Below, piece by piece: positions 1-6,461 of a stretch of DNA of 28,665 nucleotides. Position 1 is the stretch's first letter; each line of letters starts with the position of its first letter. Where the stretch lies: positions 1 to 28,665 of the forward strand of contig JAXJPR010000042.1 of the NCBI GenBank assembly GCA_036311565.1, read 5' to 3'. The notes under the pieces were generated by a model. The model did no database searches and was not told where the DNA came from. It was given only the letters and a program-made list of their open reading frames with translations. Position numbers and translations under genes: made by a program. This DNA is from Fimousia sp036311565 (GTDB lineage Bacteria; Bacillota; Clostridia; Lachnospirales; Lachnospiraceae).

Positions 1-552
1 ATCTTAGGACTGATCCGTCCAGAAGAAGGAAGCTCCTGCATTTGTGCATCGAATGGTCGTGAGATCCCAATGAATGCAGATACCAGACACTTATTTGCCT
101 ATGTGCCGCAGGGGAATACGATTCTATCTGGAACCATTGCAGAGAATATGCGGATGGTGAAGGAGGATGCTACCGATGAAGAAATCATCGAGGCATTAAA
201 GATTTCCTGTGCCTGGGATTTTATCGGTAAGATGCCAGATACCATCAACAGTAAGATCGGAGAGCGGGGACGTGGATTTTCTGAAGGACAGGCGCAGAGG
301 ATCGCCATCGCAAGAGCAGTGCTCCGTGATGCACCGATACTGTTGCTGGATGAAGCGACTTCAGCGTTGGATGTAACCACAGAACGGAAAGTGCTTCGTA
401 ATATTATCAAGCAGAAGCCGAACAAAACCTGTATTGTTACAACGCACAGACCAAGTGTGTTAAATATGTGCCAGAGAGTGTATCGAGTGATGGAAACTCA
501 TGTGACAGAATTAAGTGAGGAAGAGTCAAGCCGAATGGCTATGGACTTTTAG
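1..552 (+). CDS. ABC transporter ATP-binding/permease protein, C-terminal part (5' end outside window)
   Basis: The reading frame is open from base 1, so only the last ~183 residues of the nucleotide-binding domain are present; the membrane domain and Walker A lie upstream. Visible are a Q-loop (YVPQGN), a degenerate signature FSEGQ in place of LSGGQ followed by QRIAIARA, Walker B ILLLDEAT with the D-loop SALD, and the H-loop histidine in TTHRP. The wording around the Q-loop (GTIAENM) is typical of exporter-type half-transporters that fuse membrane and ATPase domains, including lipid, multidrug and peptide exporters. The next gene starts 13 bases after the stop and encodes a signal-peptidase-like protein, so the pair may export and process a peptide. 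The substrate cannot be deduced from this fragment. Confidence 0.9.
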   Translation: MLGLIRPEEGSSCICASNGREIPMNADTRHLFAYVPQGNTILSGTIAENMRMVKEDATDEEIIEALKISCAWDFIGKMPDTINSKIGERGRGFSEGQAQRIAIARAVLRDAPILLLDEATSALDVTTERKVLRNIIKQKPNKTCIVTTHRPSVLNMCQRVYRVMETHVTELSEEESSRMAMDF

Positions 553-565
553 AGTGGGAAGTAGA

Positions 566-1003
566 ATGAAGATAGTAGATACAGGAGAGTATGTGTCCAT
601 GCTTCGGGAGTTGACTGAGCAGGGGAAAGCAGTTGGTATGCTCATATCGGGAAGCAGCATGGCACCATTTTTGATCCATGGAAGAGATCATATTTATTTT
701 AAGAAGCCAGATCGCCCATTAAGAAGAGGAGATATGGTGTTCTATCAGAGAGAGAATGGGCAGTTTGTTATGCATCGCATCTGGAAGAAAAAGTCAGATG
801 GATATTATATGATCGGAGATGCTCAGACAGAGATAGAAGGACCTTTGAGAGAGGATCAGATCTTTGCGTTCATTACTAAGGTACAGAGAAAAGGAAAATG
901 GATTCGTCCTGGAGATTTCTGGTGGGAATTCTTCGAGCATATCTGGCTGTGTATCATTCCATTGCGAAGGATCTTGATGTTTTTATATGGAAAAATCAAA
1001 TAA
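566..1003 (+). CDS. S24/S26-family peptidase, SipW-like (Ser/His) signal peptidase homologue
   Basis: A 145-residue protein. The ATG at 566 is preferred because GGGAAG lies just upstream; an earlier in-frame ATG at 515 would overlap the ABC gene. The motif SGSSMAPFL holds the presumed nucleophile S31, RRGDMVFY (53-60) is the second conserved box, and MHRIW places a histidine (H70) where bacterial type I signal peptidases have the general-base lysine. That is the Ser/His arrangement of the SipW/archaeal/ER branch. GDAQTEIEGPL resembles the conserved GDN box near the C-terminus. There is no clear N-terminal membrane anchor; a hydrophobic tail (about 118-140) may attach it to the membrane. It is the last gene of the ABC transporter unit and is followed at once by a terminator. 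A leader-peptide processing role is inference. Confidence 0.75.
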   Translation: MKIVDTGEYVSMLRELTEQGKAVGMLISGSSMAPFLIHGRDHIYFKKPDRPLRRGDMVFYQRENGQFVMHRIWKKKSDGYYMIGDAQTEIEGPLREDQIFAFITKVQRKGKWIRPGDFWWEFFEHIWLCIIPLRRILMFLYGKIK

Positions 1004-1012
1004 AAAAGAGGA

Positions 1013-1051
1013 AATGTCATTTTGCAATCAGAAGCAAAATGGCATTTTTTT
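1013..1051 (+). terminator. Rho-independent terminator after the ABC/peptidase unit
   Basis: A 13-bp stem (left arm 1013-1025, right arm 1034-1046, one G-U pair) closes an 8-base loop and runs into a T tract. It begins 10 bases after the peptidase stop codon and separates this unit from the sigma-G-like promoter of spoVAA. Confidence 0.85.
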
Positions 1052-1052
1052 G

Positions 1053-1081
1053 TTATGAAATCGCAGGAAATGTACATACTA
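1053..1081 (+). promoter_or_regulatory. Sigma-G-like (forespore) promoter of spoVAA-AB-AC
   Basis: TTATG (1053-1057), a 17-bp spacer and CATACTA (1075-1081). The -10 is a perfect match to the CATNNTA consensus of sigma-G and the -35 matches GYATR at four of five positions. It lies 34 bases upstream of the spoVAA start, as expected for an operon transcribed in the forespore. Confidence 0.7.
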
Positions 1082-1114
1082 AAGCAAAGAAGAATGGAAA
1101 TGGGAGGAATGCAT

Positions 1115-1735
1115 ATGGTTGTTTATTTTAAAGGAGAGGAAAGTGCCTGCATCAATCACCGTGATCTGTTGATCGAAGACATTGGAAAGGTCTATTGCAC
1201 CAGTCCAGAGATTGCTCATCAGGTGGAGAAGAGGAAATTATTTCGTTTTCCAAAAGGGAAGAATGGAAAAGAAGTTTTCTCAATTTTAAATATTTTAGAA
1301 GAAATAAAACGAATTGATAAAACGTTAGAGGTAGTAAATCTAGGAGAAACGGATTTTATTGTTTATTATAAAGAAGGAAAAAAAGAAAGTAAATTGTTAC
1401 AACAGGGAAAAATAGTATTTGTCTGTATGGTAGCATTTTTTGGGGCAGGCATTTCCATTATGGCATACAACAATGATGTAGGACTGGGAGAATTATTCGG
1501 AAAGGTATATGAGTGGCTCACGGGAAAAGAGCATCAAGGACCAGGATTACTGGAATTCTTTTATTCTGTAGGACTTTCTGTAGGGATTATTGTATTCTTC
1601 AATCATGCGGCTAAGAAAACGTTATCAGACGATCCGACTCCATTTGAAGTTCAGATGCGTATGTATGAACGGGATGTCAATGACACGTTTATTATAGGAG
1701 CGGACAGGAAAGAAGAAGAACATGAAAATCATTAG
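1115..1735 (+). CDS. spoVAA: Stage V sporulation protein AA
   Basis: Part of the SpoVA complex that moves Ca-dipicolinic acid into the forespore and releases it at germination. The ATG at 1115 is chosen because GGGAGGA lies 6-7 bases upstream; earlier in-frame starts fall in the preceding terminator. The product is 206 residues, the usual SpoVAA size. A soluble N-terminal region of about 100 residues is followed by two hydrophobic segments (roughly 107-125 and 155-170), then a DPTPFEVQMR motif and a charged tail rich in E, H and N. It is the first gene of spoVAA-AB-AC, and spoVAB starts 12 bases after its stop. Identification rests on overall sequence character together with the two following spoVA genes. 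Confidence 0.9.
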   Translation: MVVYFKGEESACINHRDLLIEDIGKVYCTSPEIAHQVEKRKLFRFPKGKNGKEVFSILNILEEIKRIDKTLEVVNLGETDFIVYYKEGKKESKLLQQGKIVFVCMVAFFGAGISIMAYNNDVGLGELFGKVYEWLTGKEHQGPGLLEFFYSVGLSVGIIVFFNHAAKKTLSDDPTPFEVQMRMYERDVNDTFIIGADRKEEEHENH

Positions 1736-1747
1736 GGGGAATGACGG

Positions 1748-2164
1748 TTGGAAATCTTAAATGCATTGTTTCGGGCGCTGATCGGACTAAGCGGCGGTAT
1801 TATCATAGCAGGAAGTTTTTTGGCATTCTTAAGTATGATTGGAATTATTCCAAGAATTGCAGCTGTGACTAAGACTATGAACTGTGCTAGAAAGTACGAA
1901 GATTTCATTGTACTGGGAGCAGTTCTTGGCAATACAATCTCATTGTATTCCATTACTGTGAACTTGTGGTGGATTGGAATCGTTCTTTATGGATTTTTTG
2001 GAGGATTTTTTGTAGGATGTCTGGCGGGAGCTTTAGCAGAAGTATTAAAAAGTGTGCCGATTTTTTCCAGAAGAATCAAACTTAGAAAAGGACAGCCTTA
2101 TTTAGTATATAGCCTGGCAGCAGGAAAACTGGTCGGAAGTCTGATTCAATTTTTTGTTTTATAG
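1748..2164 (+). CDS. spoVAB: Stage V sporulation protein AB
   Basis: A 138-residue polytopic membrane protein with four to five hydrophobic segments covering most of its length and a short basic loop near residue 115. Both length and pattern fit SpoVAB, an inner-forespore-membrane partner in dipicolinic acid uptake. The start is TTG at 1748: GGGGGA ends 7 bases upstream, the sequence then reads EILNALFRALIGLSGG as expected, and the nearby ATG at 1741 is in another frame. It sits between spoVAA and spoVAC with short gaps (12 and 17 bases) and shares their promoter. Confidence 0.9.
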   Translation: MEILNALFRALIGLSGGIIIAGSFLAFLSMIGIIPRIAAVTKTMNCARKYEDFIVLGAVLGNTISLYSITVNLWWIGIVLYGFFGGFFVGCLAGALAEVLKSVPIFSRRIKLRKGQPYLVYSLAAGKLVGSLIQFFVL

Positions 2165-2181
2165 AGAGAAAGGGTGTTACG

Positions 2182-2643
2182 ATGAAAAAAGAACCAACAA
2201 AGCAGGAATATGAAGAATATGTGGAGCAGATCACACCAAAACATAATTGTTTTCTCAATTGTAGTAAGGCATTTGTAGTAGGTGGACTGATTTGTGCCAT
2301 TGGTGAAGCAATTAAGCAGATTGCTATGAATATGGGAGGCATGAATGAAGAAAATGCGGCAACCTGTGTTACATTGATACTGGTATTAGCCAGTGTGCTT
2401 TTGACTGGATTTAATGTTTTTGGAAAGATTGCAGATTTTGCAGGAGCAGGTACGCTAGTACCGATTACTGGATTTGCCAATTCAGTAGCATCTCCAGCAA
2501 TCGAGTATCAGAAAGAAGGACAAGTCTTTGGGATTGGGGTAAAGATTTTTACCATTGCGGGGCCGGTGATTCTGTATGGTGTAGTTGCAAGCTGGATACT
2601 TGGGTTGGGGTATTGGATATTGAAAATGATAGGAGTAGTGTAA
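2182..2643 (+). CDS. spoVAC: Stage V sporulation protein AC
   Basis: A 153-residue membrane protein. In Bacillus, SpoVAC forms the mechanosensitive dipicolinic acid channel of the spore inner membrane. The hydrophilic N-terminus (KKEPTKQEYEEYVEQITPKHN) is followed by several hydrophobic helices, and the GAGTLVPITGFANS motif characteristic of SpoVAC/SpoVAE is present near residues 91-105. AAAGGGTG precedes the ATG. In the classical operon spoVAD and spoVAE follow directly; here they do not, and the next recognisable genes are vegetative. spoVAD-AE lie about 3.8 kb further on (6462-7831). The related motif in the small spoVAE protein of this window supports a shared fold. Confidence 0.92.
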   Translation: MKKEPTKQEYEEYVEQITPKHNCFLNCSKAFVVGGLICAIGEAIKQIAMNMGGMNEENAATCVTLILVLASVLLTGFNVFGKIADFAGAGTLVPITGFANSVASPAIEYQKEGQVFGIGVKIFTIAGPVILYGVVASWILGLGYWILKMIGVV

Positions 2644-2894
2644 TAAATGGAAAAGAAATTGACAAAGGATGGTTTGTTTTTCGTTTTTTATTTTATACTG
2701 GGATAAAGAAAAAGTGAGTAAAATATTGGAGAAATCAGGAAACATATACAGAAGAAGTTATATCAGAAGTAGAGGCAGCCATGATTCTGGTGATGCCGTT
2801 TAGTTGGATATGGACAAACTGGATCCTGCCATTGTTCTAAGAAAAAAGATTTATGATGAATTTTAAAATAATCAGGTTCTTATGAGAAAAAAGC
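2644..2894 (+). other. Gene-poor stretch after spoVAC with possible remnants of a small membrane protein
   Basis: No intact gene longer than about 40 codons is seen. Right after spoVAC an ATG at 2647 opens a 19-codon frame (MEKKLTKDGLFFVFYFILG). In another frame, from about 2715 to the stop at 2838-2840, comes an unstarted run ending in EVEAAMILVMPFSWIWTNWI and LPLF, which looks like a C-terminal membrane helix. The two pieces could be a frameshifted, decayed small membrane protein, but I do not recognise the family. No convincing terminator for the spoVAA-AC unit is visible; the T-rich tract at 2675-2697 lacks a strong hairpin. Confidence 0.35.
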
Positions 2895-2923
2895 TTGGCA
2901 ATTAAAGCAAGGCATAATATAAT
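2895..2923 (+). promoter_or_regulatory. Sigma-A promoter of the parvulin gene
   Basis: TTGGCA (2895-2900), a 17-bp spacer and a consensus TATAAT (2918-2923), ending 48 bases upstream of the parvulin ATG. Confidence 0.7.
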
Positions 2924-2971
2924 AAAATATTATAGCCTTTCATAGGCAGAAAATAAGGAGATTTTACAAAT

Positions 2972-3718
2972 ATGATTAAAGAAATTATGGCAGTCGTTGC
3001 CGGACACGAAATTACAAAAGAAGAATTTAATGAATTTGTGAAGAGAATGCCTCAGCAGCAACAGGCATATGCATCTAACCCACAGTTTCAGGCACAGATT
3101 CTTCAGCAGTTAATTGATATGTATTTATTCCAGAAAAAGGCGGAAGAAGACAAATTAGAAGAAACAGATGAATTTAAACAGGTTTTAGAATCTGTAAAAG
3201 CAGATTTATTAAGCCGTATGTCTATGACAAAAGTAATTCAGGCCGTTACTGTTTCTGAAAAAGAAAAGAAAGCATTTTACGAAGAGAACAAAGCACAGTT
3301 TGGTCAGCCAGCCAGTGCAAGTGCAAAACATATTTTAACAGATACAGAAGAAGAATGTTTAAAAGCAGCAGCTGAAATCGAAGCTGGAGAAAAGACATTT
3401 GAAGAAGCTGCAAAAGAATATTCTACCTGTCCATCCAAAGCACAGGGTGGGGATTTGGGAACATTTGGAAAAGGCCAGATGGTAAAAGAATTCGAAGATG
3501 CTGTATTCCATGGAGAATTAGATAAAGTATTAGGTCCGGTAAAAACACAGTTCGGATATCATTTGATTAAAGTTTCCAGTGTAACAGAAGAAAAAACTCT
3601 GTCTTATGATGAAGTAAAAGGACAAGTAGAAGGAATGGCTCTGCAGCATAAGCAGCAGCAGGAATTTGAAAAAGTTGCAACAGCATTGGCAGAAAAATAT
3701 GGTGTAGAAAAGAAATAA
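2972..3718 (+). CDS. Peptidyl-prolyl cis-trans isomerase, parvulin (PpiC) type, cytoplasmic
   Basis: A 248-residue protein with a helical SurA/PrsA-like N-terminal part (about 1-105: EITKEEFNEFVKR and a Q-rich segment) and a parvulin domain (about 113-205). The domain begins with SAKHIL, continues through FEEAAKEYSTCPSKAQGGDLGTFGKGQMVKEFEDA and ends with VKTQFGYHLIKV, all standard parvulin landmarks. There is no signal peptide or lipobox, unlike the PrsA lipoproteins of Firmicutes, so it should act in the cytosol as a folding catalyst or chaperone. Its own promoter lies at 2895-2923 and AAGGAG precedes the start; an alternative in-frame ATG at 2987 cannot be excluded. A strong terminator follows, making it monocistronic. 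Confidence 0.88.
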   Translation: MIKEIMAVVAGHEITKEEFNEFVKRMPQQQQAYASNPQFQAQILQQLIDMYLFQKKAEEDKLEETDEFKQVLESVKADLLSRMSMTKVIQAVTVSEKEKKAFYEENKAQFGQPASASAKHILTDTEEECLKAAAEIEAGEKTFEEAAKEYSTCPSKAQGGDLGTFGKGQMVKEFEDAVFHGELDKVLGPVKTQFGYHLIKVSSVTEEKTLSYDEVKGQVEGMALQHKQQQEFEKVATALAEKYGVEKK

Positions 3719-3756
3719 GAGTTACCATATAATTTTTTTATTTTATATAGTTTTTG

Positions 3757-3809
3757 ACGGCAGAAGAAGGGAGAATGTAAAAACTGCAACTTCTTTTCTG
3801 CCGTTTTTT
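3757..3809 (+). terminator. Terminator after the parvulin gene
   Basis: A 9-bp stem (3757-3765 with 3796-3804), extended internally by a GAAG/CTTC pairing, runs into six Ts. TTGACG at 3754-3759 overlaps its left arm and could, with TGTAAA at 3776-3781, be a weak promoter for the following HAD gene. Confidence 0.8.
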
Positions 3810-3827
3810 AATATATAGGAGGGCATT

Positions 3828-4463
3828 ATGAAAAAACAAGGATTAGCCATTTTTGATATGGATGGAACATTATTAGATTCTATGCCATATTGGGGAAATT
3901 TGGGAAGAAATTATCTGATGAAAAAAGGTGTGAAAGTTCCTGATGACCTGGAACAGTCCATAGAAGTGATGACATTAGAAGAGTCTGCGGCTTATTTTAA
4001 ACATGAGTTTCATTTAAAAGAAAGTGTAGAAGAAATCTTAAATGAGTCTTTGCAGACAATCAGACTTGCTTATCAGTTTGAGATTCCTGCTAAATCAGGG
4101 ATGAAAGAAGTGTTAAAAAAAGAAAGAACAGAAGGAAAAGATATTGTTTTACTGACTTCCTCTGATGCATCGATTCTTCGACCAGCGTTAAAAAGAACTG
4201 GGTTGCTGTCTTATTTTGATGAATTATACACAAGCAGTCAGTTAGAAATGAGAAAAGATGATAAGAAAATCTTTGAAAAGGTATGTGAAATAAGAGGATA
4301 TCAGCCAGAAGATACGGTTGTATATGACGATGCGCTGTTTGCAATAAAAGCAGCCAGAGAAGCTGGCTGCCGGGTAATTGCTGTTTATGATGAATCTTCA
4401 GAAGAGAACTGGAACGAAATTGTATCGTTATCGGATGAACAGATTATTCATCATAAATGTTAA
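3828..4463 (+). CDS. HAD-superfamily phosphatase
   Basis: A 211-residue haloacid dehalogenase-type hydrolase. Motif I is FDMDGTLLDS with nucleophile D10 and acid D12, motif II is the serine in LLTSSD, motif III a lysine in the MRKDDKKIFEKV segment, and motif IV the acidic pair in VVYDDA. The helical insert between motifs I and II (about 20-85) is the small alpha cap of the beta-phosphoglucomutase/phosphoglycolate phosphatase group. The start is well supported (GGAGGG 5 bases before ATG). Its 3' end overlaps the 3' end of the convergent thiC gene by 20 bases. Unassigned HAD phosphatases dephosphorylate thiamine monophosphate in some bacteria, so proximity to thiC makes that one candidate role, but the opposite strand means no co-transcription. 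The substrate is unknown. Confidence 0.85.
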   Translation: MKKQGLAIFDMDGTLLDSMPYWGNLGRNYLMKKGVKVPDDLEQSIEVMTLEESAAYFKHEFHLKESVEEILNESLQTIRLAYQFEIPAKSGMKEVLKKERTEGKDIVLLTSSDASILRPALKRTGLLSYFDELYTSSQLEMRKDDKKIFEKVCEIRGYQPEDTVVYDDALFAIKAAREAGCRVIAVYDESSEENWNEIVSLSDEQIIHHKC

Positions 4464-5751
4464 CAATTTCTCCATCCAAAATACGGTTCATATTTTTCAC
4501 TGCACAGAAATTTCCGCACATGGAGCAGGTATCTTCTTTTTCTGGTTTTGCAGATGCACGATAAGCACGGGCCTTTTCAGGATCGATAGCCAGATCGAAC
4601 ATTGCTTCCCAGTCCAGCTTTTTACGGGCGATGCTCATCTTTGTATCCCAGTCTTTGGCACCAGGAAGTCCTTTTGCGATATCGGCAGCATGTGCAGCAA
4701 TTCTGGTAGCAATAATTCCTTCTTTTACGTCATTTAAGTCAGGCAGTTTTAAATGTTCTGCAGGTGTTACATAACATAAGAAAGAAGCACCGTAAGTAGC
4801 AGCAATAGCACCACCGATGGCAGAAGTGATATGATCATAACCAGGTGCAATATCGGTTACTAGTGGTCCAAGTACATAGAATGGAGCACCTTTGCAGACG
4901 GTCTGCTGGATTCTCATATTGGCTTCAATCTGATCCAATGGCATATGGCCTGGGCCTTCAATCATTACCTGGACATCTTTTTCCCATGCACGCTTTGTTA
5001 ATTCACCAAGGGTGATTAATTCTTCCATCTGTGAGATATCAGAAGCATCATCCAGACAACCAGGACGACAAGCATCGCCAAGACTCATCGTAACGTCATA
5101 TTTTCGACAAATATCTAACACCCAGTCATAATGTTCGTAAAATGGATTTTCTTTTCCTGTCATTTCCATCCATGCAAAGATAATAGAACCTCCACGGGAT
5201 ACAATATTGGTCAGTCGCTTCATATTTTTAAAACGCTTTGCAGTTTCTTGGTTGATTCCGCAATGAATGGTCATAAAATCTACGCCATCTTTTGCATGCA
5301 TTTCTACAATAGAAAGCCATTCTTCAGTTGTAATTTCCTTTAATGGTTTATGATAATAAACAACCGCATCATAAATTGGAACAGTTCCGATCACAGCCGG
5401 ACATTCGGATGTTAATTTGCGTCGAAAACGTCTGGTATCTCCAAAAGAACTTAAATCCATAATGGATTCTGCTCCCATAGCAATGGCATTATTTACTTTT
5501 TCCAGTTCCATGTCTAAATCCACACAGTCACGGGAAGTACCTAAATTTACATTGATCTTTGTGCGAAGAGAATAACCAATACCGCTTGGATCCAGGCATT
5601 TATGTAACTTATTGGCCGGAATGATGACCTGACCTTTTGCCATTAGATCCATCAGTTTTTGTGGATCCATACCTTCCTTTTCAGCAACAATTTTTATTTC
5701 TTTTGTTAAGATGCCCTTTCTTGCGGCATCCATTTGAGTGGAATATTCCAT
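4444..5751 (-). CDS. thiC: Phosphomethylpyrimidine synthase ThiC
   Basis: A radical-SAM enzyme converting aminoimidazole ribotide to hydroxymethylpyrimidine phosphate in thiamine synthesis. The start at 5751 is fixed by AGGAGG at 5758-5763; a longer frame to 5826 lies in the leader RNA. The product has 435 residues, as in the shorter clostridial ThiC branch. Recognisable blocks are NVNLGTS, MDLSSFGDTRRFR, TVPIYDA, MTIHCGI, SRGGSI, SLGDACRPGC, MIEGPGHMPLDQI, YVLGPLVTDIAPGYDHI and GASFLCYVTPAEHL. The C-terminal [4Fe-4S] cysteines are C409, C412 and C416, a CX2CX3C spacing where the classical long form has CX2CX4C. The gene stands alone, with no other thi genes in the window, and is controlled by the TPP riboswitch upstream. 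Confidence 0.97.
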   Translation of the reverse strand: MEYSTQMDAARKGILTKEIKIVAEKEGMDPQKLMDLMAKGQVIIPANKLHKCLDPSGIGYSLRTKINVNLGTSRDCVDLDMELEKVNNAIAMGAESIMDLSSFGDTRRFRRKLTSECPAVIGTVPIYDAVVYYHKPLKEITTEEWLSIVEMHAKDGVDFMTIHCGINQETAKRFKNMKRLTNIVSRGGSIIFAWMEMTGKENPFYEHYDWVLDICRKYDVTMSLGDACRPGCLDDASDISQMEELITLGELTKRAWEKDVQVMIEGPGHMPLDQIEANMRIQQTVCKGAPFYVLGPLVTDIAPGYDHITSAIGGAIAATYGASFLCYVTPAEHLKLPDLNDVKEGIIATRIAAHAADIAKGLPGAKDWDTKMSIARKKLDWEAMFDLAIDPEKARAYRASAKPEKEDTCSMCGNFCAVKNMNRILDGEIVNIYDE

Positions 5752-5757
5752 AAAAAA

Positions 5758-5782
5758 CCTCCTTAAAATAAATATAAAGAGG
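5758..5782 (-). promoter_or_regulatory. Possible hairpin sequestering the thiC ribosome binding site
   Basis: On the minus strand CCUCUUUA (5782-5775) can pair over eight bases, with one G-U, with UAAGGAGG (5765-5758), which contains the thiC Shine-Dalgarno, leaving a loop of about nine bases. No T-tract terminator is seen between riboswitch and gene, so translational control through this hairpin is the simplest expression platform. Read by eye; not folded computationally. Confidence 0.5.
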
Positions 5783-5833
5783 GGATAAGAGAGTGATCGA
5801 CTCGAATGTAGAATTATAATATTCATAGATGTA

Positions 5834-5919
5834 TTATCTCCCTACGCCGGCATTATCCGTATCAGGTCATGGGTCGGATAGAATCCCTCTCAGCCGTCAG
5901 TTGACAGCTCCCCAGATAA
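5834..5919 (-). ncRNA. TPP riboswitch (THI element) of thiC
   Basis: The minus strand carries the conserved thi-box parts: GGGGAGC near 5913, the CTGAGA core (5893-5888), and the downstream half ACCTGATACGGATAATGCC continuing into GGCGTAGGGA (about 5868-5841). The closing P1 helix is TTATCT (5919-5914) with AGATAA (5839-5834). It begins a few bases after the expected transcription start and ends about 80 bases before thiC. Binding of thiamine pyrophosphate is expected to switch thiC off. Confidence 0.95.
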
Positions 5920-5931
5920 ATAGATAAAATA

Positions 5932-5960
5932 ATTATAGAAAAAGTTAGGAAATTTGTCAA
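5932..5960 (-). promoter_or_regulatory. Sigma-A promoter of thiC
   Basis: On the minus strand a full-consensus TTGACA (5960-5955), a 17-bp spacer and TATAAT (5937-5932). Transcription should start near 5925, placing the riboswitch at the very 5' end of the mRNA. Confidence 0.88.
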
Positions 5961-5977
5961 CATAGAGGAGGAAAAAG

Positions 5978-6385
5978 ATGAATCAGGCAATCATTGCATT
6001 ATTAGTAAAAGAAGCGAAAAAAGCAAGAAGACAGGCATACGCCCCATATTCTCATTTTCAGGTAGGTGCTGCATTATTATGCAGTGATGGAAATATATTT
6101 AGCGGATGCAATATAGAGAATGCTTCTTATCCAGCGGGAAATTGTGCAGAACGGACCGCTGTATTTAAAGCGGTCAGTGCAGGCAGAAAAGACTTTCGGG
6201 CAATTGCTATTGCAGGAGGAAAAGAGGAAGGAGCATTAGAGCTTTGTCCGCCATGTGGTATTTGCAGACAGGTGTTAGCAGAATTTTGTGAAAAGGATTT
6301 TCAAATCATTTTAGTTACAGATGATGAACATTATCAGACCTATCCATTAGAGCAATTGCTGCCGTTAAGTTTTCATTTATTTTAA
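5978..6385 (+). CDS. cdd: Cytidine deaminase
   Basis: A 135-residue homotetrameric-type cytidine deaminase of pyrimidine salvage, converting cytidine or deoxycytidine to the uridine form. The zinc site is C56-A-E58 (catalytic glutamate) with P92-C93-x-x-C96, and the substrate-binding stretches YAPYSHFQVGAAL and GCNIENASYP are intact. Length matches the short bacterial form. The ATG is preceded by GAGGAGG. It is transcribed divergently from thiC; no clear promoter of its own was found in the 60 bases between them. It has no evident functional link to its neighbours. Confidence 0.96.
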   Translation: MNQAIIALLVKEAKKARRQAYAPYSHFQVGAALLCSDGNIFSGCNIENASYPAGNCAERTAVFKAVSAGRKDFRAIAIAGGKEEGALELCPPCGICRQVLAEFCEKDFQIILVTDDEHYQTYPLEQLLPLSFHLF

Positions 6386-6402
6386 TAAAATTTTTTATTT
6401 TC

Positions 6403-6431
6403 GTATATTTTTCCCTTTTTGGTAAATGCTA
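6403..6431 (+). promoter_or_regulatory. Sigma-G-like (forespore) promoter of spoVAD-AE
   Basis: GTATA (6403-6407), a full match to GYATR, a 17-bp spacer and AATGCTA (6425-6431), which matches CATNNTA except at its first base. It lies 30 bases before the spoVAD start. The spacing equals that of the spoVAA promoter in this window. Confidence 0.6.
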
Positions 6432-6461
6432 TTTTTAAATTGAATGAAAGGGGAAAAGCAG

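Noticed and set aside
2659..2664. TTGACA hexamer after spoVAC as a promoter
   Set aside because: No -10 element lies at 16-18 bases; the real promoter of the next gene is at 2895-2923.
2644..2894. A remnant of spoVAD between spoVAC and the parvulin gene
   Set aside because: None of the SpoVAD landmarks appear in any frame, and an intact spoVAD is present at 6462.
5752..5826. N-terminal extension of thiC by 25 codons
   Set aside because: It reads through the riboswitch expression platform and has no ribosome binding site, whereas AGGAGG lies at the right distance from the ATG at 5751.
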